Shown piece after piece: positions 14,272 to 14,609 of a stretch of DNA of 14,609 bases (position 1 is its first letter; the number at the start of each line of letters is the position of its first letter). The stretch spans positions 1 to 14,609 of the forward strand of contig CAJWNW010000036.1 of NCBI GenBank assembly GCA_913044085.1, written 5' to 3'. Both the position numbers and the translations under genes were made by a program. The stretch comes from an uncultured Flavobacteriaceae bacterium. GTDB taxonomy: Bacteria; Bacteroidota; Bacteroidia; Flavobacteriales; Flavobacteriaceae. The notes beneath the pieces are model-generated. The model worked only from the letters and a program-made list of their open reading frames with translations, ran no database searches and was not told where the DNA came from.

Positions 14272-14609
14272 ATGATTACAATTTCAGTCATAGGAGCAGG
14301 ACAGGTTGGGACACAGTTTTGCAAAGCCATCAGCGCTTCAGAAAGTCTTCATTTGGAACAATGGTACAATCGGTCAAAAATTGACCAGCAAAACGGTTTA
14401 GATGACGTAAATTTTTGCAATGATTTAATGCAGCTAAAACCTGCAGATCTTTACATTCTTGCCGTCAGTGACTCAGCTATTGAGACCATTTCAAATACAT
14501 TACCATTTGAGAATCGTTTGGTTGTTCATACCTCAGGAAGTGTTGCGCTGAGATTTCTCAATAAAAAAAACAGAAAAGGCGTTTTTTATCCTTTGCAAAC
14601 ATTTTCAAA
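14272..14609 (+). CDS. Rossmann-fold DUF2520-type protein (3' end outside window)
   Basis: The open frame begins at ATG 14272 and continues to the window edge, giving 112 complete codons. The N-terminus MITISVIGAGQVGTQF is a GxGxxG-type dinucleotide-binding beta-alpha-beta unit. ADLYILAVSDSAIE and VVHTSGSVAL follow the pattern of the Rossmann plus DUF2520 family, related to NADP-dependent F420/ProC-like oxidoreductases. The GVFYPLQTFS segment is also typical of that family. The substrate is not established for the family as far as I know. It is divergent from the ResB-CcsA gene across a 152-base gap, in which I see no clear plus-strand promoter. Missing the C-terminal half, it could still be a pyrroline-5-carboxylate reductase relative, but the HTSGS and YPLQTF signatures favour DUF2520. 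Confidence 0.88.
   Translation, partial: MITISVIGAGQVGTQFCKAISASESLHLEQWYNRSKIDQQNGLDDVNFCNDLMQLKPADLYILAVSDSAIETISNTLPFENRLVVHTSGSVALRFLNKKNRKGVFYPLQTFS

Noticed and set aside
1..14609. CRISPR array, prophage, toxin-antitoxin, secretion or defence system
   Set aside because: No spaced direct repeats, cas, phage or toxin genes are visible. Nearly all of the window is explained by core metabolic and envelope genes.

Overview
The window looks like a chromosomal segment of a member of the Flavobacteriaceae (phylum Bacteroidota), probably marine. The base composition is AT-rich. Intergenic boxes repeatedly match the Bacteroidota -7 element TAnnTTTG, and Shine-Dalgarno sequences are largely absent. 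Exported proteins have short signal peptides ending in ..AQ, ..GQ or ..SQ. The gene set includes a bacillithiol deacetylase, a fused ResB-CcsA cytochrome c maturation protein and OmpL-like porins, which suits this family. No gene sets the genus.

Layout. Positions 11-876 (+) hold two overlapping msrB genes: a lipoprotein form and a cytosolic form. Positions 977-2353 (+) hold dihydrolipoyl dehydrogenase, closed by a hairpin terminator. Positions 2566-5967 (-) are an envelope cluster: a small beta-barrel protein, a porin, aroQ (3-dehydroquinate dehydratase) and a second, paralogous porin. Each of the three barrel genes ends in nearly the same terminator hairpin, and the two porins also share their promoter layout. 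Positions 6191-7705 (+) encode an exported M28 zinc peptidase. tRNA-His(GTG) follows at 7842-7915 (-) with its own good promoter and a bidirectional terminator. Positions 7984-10166 (-) form a probable operon: a 61-residue membrane protein, a 35-residue TTG-start membrane micro-ORF, a Cys/Met-metabolism PLP enzyme and bshB1. Positions 10272-10928 (+) encode a beta-phosphoglucomutase-like HAD phosphatase whose stop codon overlaps that of the convergent 1064-residue ResB-CcsA fusion (10925-14119, -). A DUF2520-type Rossmann protein starts at 14272 (+) and runs off the window.

How the genes fit together. Several loci touch thiol and redox chemistry: methionine sulfoxide repair in two compartments, dihydrolipoyl dehydrogenase, a PLP trans-sulfuration-type enzyme beside bacillithiol synthesis, and cytochrome c maturation. 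The middle block serves the outer membrane. This is mostly conserved core genome. I see no transposase, integrase, phage gene, CRISPR array or defence cassette, and no convincing new multi-gene system. The best leads are the repeated terminator module around the duplicated porins, the small membrane ORFs before the PLP enzyme and bshB1, the unusual middle domain of the ResB-CcsA fusion, a perfect 11-bp inverted repeat at 2478-2505, and the acceptor stem of tRNA-His.
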